A stretch of 35,280 nt of DNA from positions 1 to 35,280 of the forward strand of contig DATGHS010000223.1 of assembly GCA_035307785.1 (NCBI GenBank). Direction: 5' to 3'. The notes beneath the pieces are model-generated. The model worked only from the letters and a program-made list of their open reading frames with translations. It made no database searches and had not been told where the DNA came from. Every line of letters begins with the position of its first letter. Positions within the stretch are counted from its first letter, which is position 1. A program made the translations under genes and the position numbers. Source of the DNA: DATGHS01 sp035307785 (lineage in GTDB: Bacteria > Planctomycetota > Planctomycetia > Gemmatales > Gemmataceae). Shown piece after piece: positions 32,831 to 35,280 of this stretch.

Positions 32831-33226
32831 CTATTGCGTCGACAAGGTCACCACGTGGGTTTCATAGTTACGGGTGCGCCGGTTCCAGATCAGAAGCTCC
32901 ACGGTCCCATTGGAACGCTGCAGCTCGTTCGGCAGCGGGTACACGTAACCGTTCACGATGCCGATCCGCTTCCCATCCACCCTCACAATGTAATCGCCTT
33001 GTTCCAACCCCAGCCTCCAGGCCGGTGAGTTCACGATGACACTCGTAATACGAGCGCCCGATTCCGTGTTCTCGTAGTACACGCCGAGTTTGTAGATGGG
33101 GTTTCGCCCGCCGGGTACCATTTGCGGCAGTTGCGCCTGAGCCTGGGCCAACGCAACGTCGGCGCCGCCCAAAGCGAAGGCCACCGCAAGACCCAAAGCC
33201 ATCAGGTTTTTGCTTTGGTAAATCAT
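32831..33226 (-). CDS. Small exported PDZ-domain protein
   Basis: The ATG at 33226 has AAGGAGA seven bases upstream; the longer frame to 33331 is not used. A signal peptide (LMALGLAVAFALGGADVALAQ) precedes a PDZ-like domain: KLGVYYENTESGARITSVIV, then WRLGLEQGDYIVRVDGKRIG, then VELLIWNRR. The product is only 131 residues, so it has no protease part. It may bind envelope peptide tails. It converges with the PVC heme-domain gene. The fold is clear; the partner is not. Confidence 0.85.
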   Translation of the reverse strand: MIYQSKNLMALGLAVAFALGGADVALAQAQAQLPQMVPGGRNPIYKLGVYYENTESGARITSVIVNSPAWRLGLEQGDYIVRVDGKRIGIVNGYVYPLPNELQRSNGTVELLIWNRRTRNYETHVVTLSTQ

Positions 33227-33378
33227 GGGCGTTCTCCTTTCGGGATGCAGTGCAGGTGCCCCCAAATGCTGTCTTCTCTCCTCAACCTTTCTTAATTCAG
33301 GGAAACGGCGAAATCCTGGAGCGATCACCAAACAATTGGATAACCGCCGTATTCCCCGACCTTCCCTTCGCCGTGTGA

Positions 33379-34119
33379 TTAGTCCTTCGGTGGTTGAGAA
33401 TTCTCCTTTTCTTTGAGTTTCCGAATGTATTCCAGTTCGCTCAACGCCAACTTATTGTTGGGCTCGACTTTCAGCGATTGCTCGTAAGCCGCTTTGGCCT
33501 CGTCCAGGCGGCCGAGGTCGATGAGAGTCGCCCCTACTCCACGCAGCGCCACGCCGTGCTGGCTCTGGTTGCTGGCAAATTGCTCCGCCAGCTTCACCGC
33601 CTGCTCATACGACTCCAGCCCTTCTTGCAATCGGCCGAGCCGGTTCAGGATGAACCCCTGTTCGGTGAGCGCGTTGGTTGCGAGCGGCCGGTATTCAATT
33701 TCGACCCGCGAATACTCAAGTGCATCGGCGTATTGCTTCCGCTCGGCCGCGACGAAGGTCTTGTAATGAAGTGCTTCGCCATACGCATAATCCAGCCATT
33801 CGACTTTGCCGAGTTTCGGGTTGGCTTTTTGGTAATACTCGAATTCGGCCTTGTTGGCGAACGACAGATAGGTCGCCTTGGGGTCGGTCATGAGCTTCTG
33901 GAAGGCAGCGATAACCTCGTCGCAAGCCTGATCGACCTCGGCCAGTTTTCCCTGTTGCGCGAGATTGGTGAATTCTTCGATCACTTTGCGATGCTCAAAG
34001 CCAATGCCGGGCTCGAGGCCGGACACCGGCGCGTGCGTGACGACGGGTGTTGACTCCTGCGCGAAAGCGACGTTGGCAATCAAGATGACGCAGAACGTGA
34101 ATAGGTGGCGTGCGAACAT
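33379..34119 (-). CDS. Exported TPR protein
   Basis: The ATG at 34119 is preceded by GGAGGG. The signal peptide (FTFCVILIANVAFAQ) is followed by helical repeats; the clearest TPR units are in the second half (LATNALTEQGFILNRLGRLQEGLESYEQAVKLA and VGATLIDLGRLDEAKAAYEQSLKVEPNN). The 246-residue protein probably acts as a periplasmic interaction scaffold. It ends in a charged KEKENSQPPKD tail. No operon partner is apparent: the small PDZ gene ends upstream of it on the same strand at a distance of about 150 bases. Confidence 0.85.
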   Translation of the reverse strand: MFARHLFTFCVILIANVAFAQESTPVVTHAPVSGLEPGIGFEHRKVIEEFTNLAQQGKLAEVDQACDEVIAAFQKLMTDPKATYLSFANKAEFEYYQKANPKLGKVEWLDYAYGEALHYKTFVAAERKQYADALEYSRVEIEYRPLATNALTEQGFILNRLGRLQEGLESYEQAVKLAEQFASNQSQHGVALRGVGATLIDLGRLDEAKAAYEQSLKVEPNNKLALSELEYIRKLKEKENSQPPKD

Positions 34120-34414
34120 GGCATTCCCTCCCTATCGTTCGATTTGACGACGGTGAAGCGCCAGCCTCGCCGGCATAAAGTCCCAAGCAGAATCTCGGAC
34201 CGAGGCACCGGAAAACGGAGCAAACCTTGTGCCCGCATAAACCAAGCGGCTGGCGGAGAGTGCAAACAGCAGGAAATGACGGGATTTAGCGAGGCGGTAT
34301 CAAGAACGGCGAGTGCCTGGACCAGCAAGCGGCGCGCGGCCCCCGCACGCCGCCGCGAGCGGTGTGTGCCGAACCCGCACGGACGAATTCTGTTCATGAG
34401 CGAGCTGTATCGCA
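34120..34414. other. Intergenic stretch with no recognised gene
   Basis: This lies between the start of the TPR gene and the heme-domain relic. Open frames are short or Arg/Ala-rich with no start signals. The promoter of the minus-strand TPR gene must be at its left end, but I see no clear boxes. A nearby Lys-encoding AAG run and CGCC-rich text suggest decayed coding DNA, not enough to name. Confidence 0.4.
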
Positions 34415-34530
34415 TCGTTGAAGACATCGACGAGCGCCCGATCCGAACGCCCGCGATCCCGCAAATAGGCTGCGCGCTGTCGCTGCGCGAATTGCGCGAT
34501 CTGGTGGAATTGTTGCCGGCAAGGAAATGA
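34415..34530 (+). pseudogene. Relic of the 3' end of a PVC heme-domain gene
   Basis: Translated in the plus frame this gives EDIDERPIRTPAIPQIGCALSLRELRDLVELLPARK, closely matching the last residues of the protein ending at 32695 (EDIEERTAPTSAMPEMGRALSLRELRDLVEFLAARK). At DNA level the last 55 or so bases differ at only a handful of positions (34476-34530 against 32641-32695). Nothing upstream here encodes the rest, and no start signal or heme motif is present. I read it as a fragment left by duplication or by loss of a paralogous gene. Confidence 0.8.
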
Positions 34531-34702
34531 GGGTTGTGTCACTTCAACTGAGTAGTTCAAAATCTTAGATGACAACTCAATTTGATCCACATTCTTGGGA
34601 TTTTCTTAAGAATTTTGCTTGACTCGCAGAAGCGCGCATGTTCTCATGGCAGGCAGTCGCGTGCTGGATTGCCCCCACACTCTCTACGCTAGGATCTGCC
34701 CC
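34531..34702. other. Promoter region of the right-edge gene
   Basis: This short stretch lies between the relic and the secreted-protein start. A palindrome TTCTTAAGAA at about 34599-34608 could be an operator. TTGACT near 34618 is a possible -35 box, but no good -10 box follows at the right distance. No gene is seen. Confidence 0.3.
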
Positions 34703-35280
34703 ATGAAGTTGCCCCCGCGCTGGTTCGGCAGGAATCGCATTTGGCTGAGGCTCGAACAACTCGAAGACCGCAACGCTCCTTCCGACTCACTCTCGGCCAT
34801 CCTGCAAGCCGCCTGCCTAAGTAACGCAGCGGTGGATTTTGCCGCTGCACAAACAGCTCCCGCCGGTGACTTCACGACTGCCGAAGACCCACTGGCTGCG
34901 GTCAGCCTCTCATCGTCGTCCCCTGCAACCACCGACTTGACCGAGTGGTTACCTGCCAACGATTCCGGGCGAACCCCGAGCGCTCAGACCGACTTGGATC
35001 GGCCCGCCGCGAACGGCTTATCTTTCGACCAACGCCCGGCCGACGCCCTGTTTGCCAACTGGATCGACAGCAGCATCGACCGGAGCGACCTCTCGGCGTC
35101 TCTCGACGGTCAATCCGCTGGGCCAAGCTTTGTTGCCCCAGGCAACAATGTGCCGGCTCCCCAGCCAGCGGGGGCAGCTACACCGGGCGGCGCGCAGACG
35201 GGGGCGACAAATGCCAATCCCACCAGCGCGTCGCCCTCGTTTTCACCGTCCACAAGCAGCAATTTCACGCCGCCATTTAT
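34703..35280 (+). CDS. Large secreted protein with LEQLEDR motif (3' end outside window)
   Basis: The ATG at 34703 follows AGGA at about nine bases. The 192 visible codons are open to the right edge. After a basic start (MKLPPRWFGRNRIW) comes LRLEQLEDRNAPS, the motif at the N-terminus of many large secreted or surface proteins of planctomycetes, which precedes cleavage or targeting. The rest so far is Ser/Ala/Pro/Thr-rich with repeated AP and TS runs, a low-complexity linker. Downstream, such proteins usually have repetitive extracellular domains (cadherin-like, Calx-beta, dockerin), but none is in view. The class is well supported; function unknown. Confidence 0.85.
   Translation, partial: MKLPPRWFGRNRIWLRLEQLEDRNAPSDSLSAILQAACLSNAAVDFAAAQTAPAGDFTTAEDPLAAVSLSSSSPATTDLTEWLPANDSGRTPSAQTDLDRPAANGLSFDQRPADALFANWIDSSIDRSDLSASLDGQSAGPSFVAPGNNVPAPQPAGAATPGGAQTGATNANPTSASPSFSPSTSSNFTPPF

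Noticed and set aside
34105..34530. 141-codon plus-strand frame
   Set aside because: Only its last part matches a known protein end (the heme-domain relic); the rest is Arg/Ala-rich without start signals.

Overview
The window looks like a chromosomal segment of a planctomycete. The evidence is a large secreted protein with a PVC-type N-terminal dehydrogenase (propeller) region, HEAT repeats and a C-terminal CxxCH heme domain (29354-32695), a secreted protein opening with the planctomycete-style LEQLEDRNAPS motif (34703 to the right edge), several WD40 proteins, a DUF1570-type gluzincin, a Tat-exported sugar isomerase-like protein, and many small signal-peptide proteins of unknown function. 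Base composition is moderately high GC almost throughout. One AT-richer patch lies at about 3590-4340. No rRNA, tRNA, CRISPR array or insertion sequence was recognised.

Layout. 1-3029: the 3' part of a WD40 protein, a DUF4189-like secreted protein and a Tat-exported sugar isomerase-like protein. 3165-4342: an intact HicB/HicA toxin-antitoxin pair, an AT-rich orphan gene, and a second HicB followed by a broken HicA remnant. 4415-9109: a MoxR-type AAA+ ATPase and three exported proteins, one of them a HExxH peptidase-like protein. 9215-12373: ribosomal protein bL27 behind a strong leader hairpin, then archaeal-type phosphoglycerate mutase and glucose-6-phosphate isomerase, divergently arranged. 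12806-13357: a small exported protein.

13429-21806 is the most striking part. Eight genes lie on the minus strand with short gaps and no other gene between them. In transcription order they are: a proline-rich, probably disordered protein with two NWRN motifs; a phycobilisome-like globin lacking the bilin cysteine; a V4R-domain protein; a 62-residue protein; a ParA/MinD ATPase with Arg in place of the P-loop Lys; a 1431-residue ParA ATPase fused to three seven-bladed WD40 propellers; an Hsp20 protein of GvpH-like appearance; and a Rieske ferredoxin. The disordered protein and the linker of the ParA-WD40 fusion share the short motif SKA(E/N)LQLPA. I suggest, as inference only, a ParA-driven positioning or assembly apparatus with small-ligand-sensing partners.

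21947-35280: a secreted HEAT/PDZ-like protein; a P1B-type metal ATPase fused in one reading frame to an HflK-like SPFH domain; a porin-cytochrome c gene pair diverging from the PVC heme-domain protein; a small PDZ protein; a TPR protein; a short relic that duplicates the 3' end of the PVC heme gene; and the start of a large secreted protein cut by the right edge. Intergenic spaces carry several inverted repeats. One family occurs twice, at 8046-8120 and 20228-20300.
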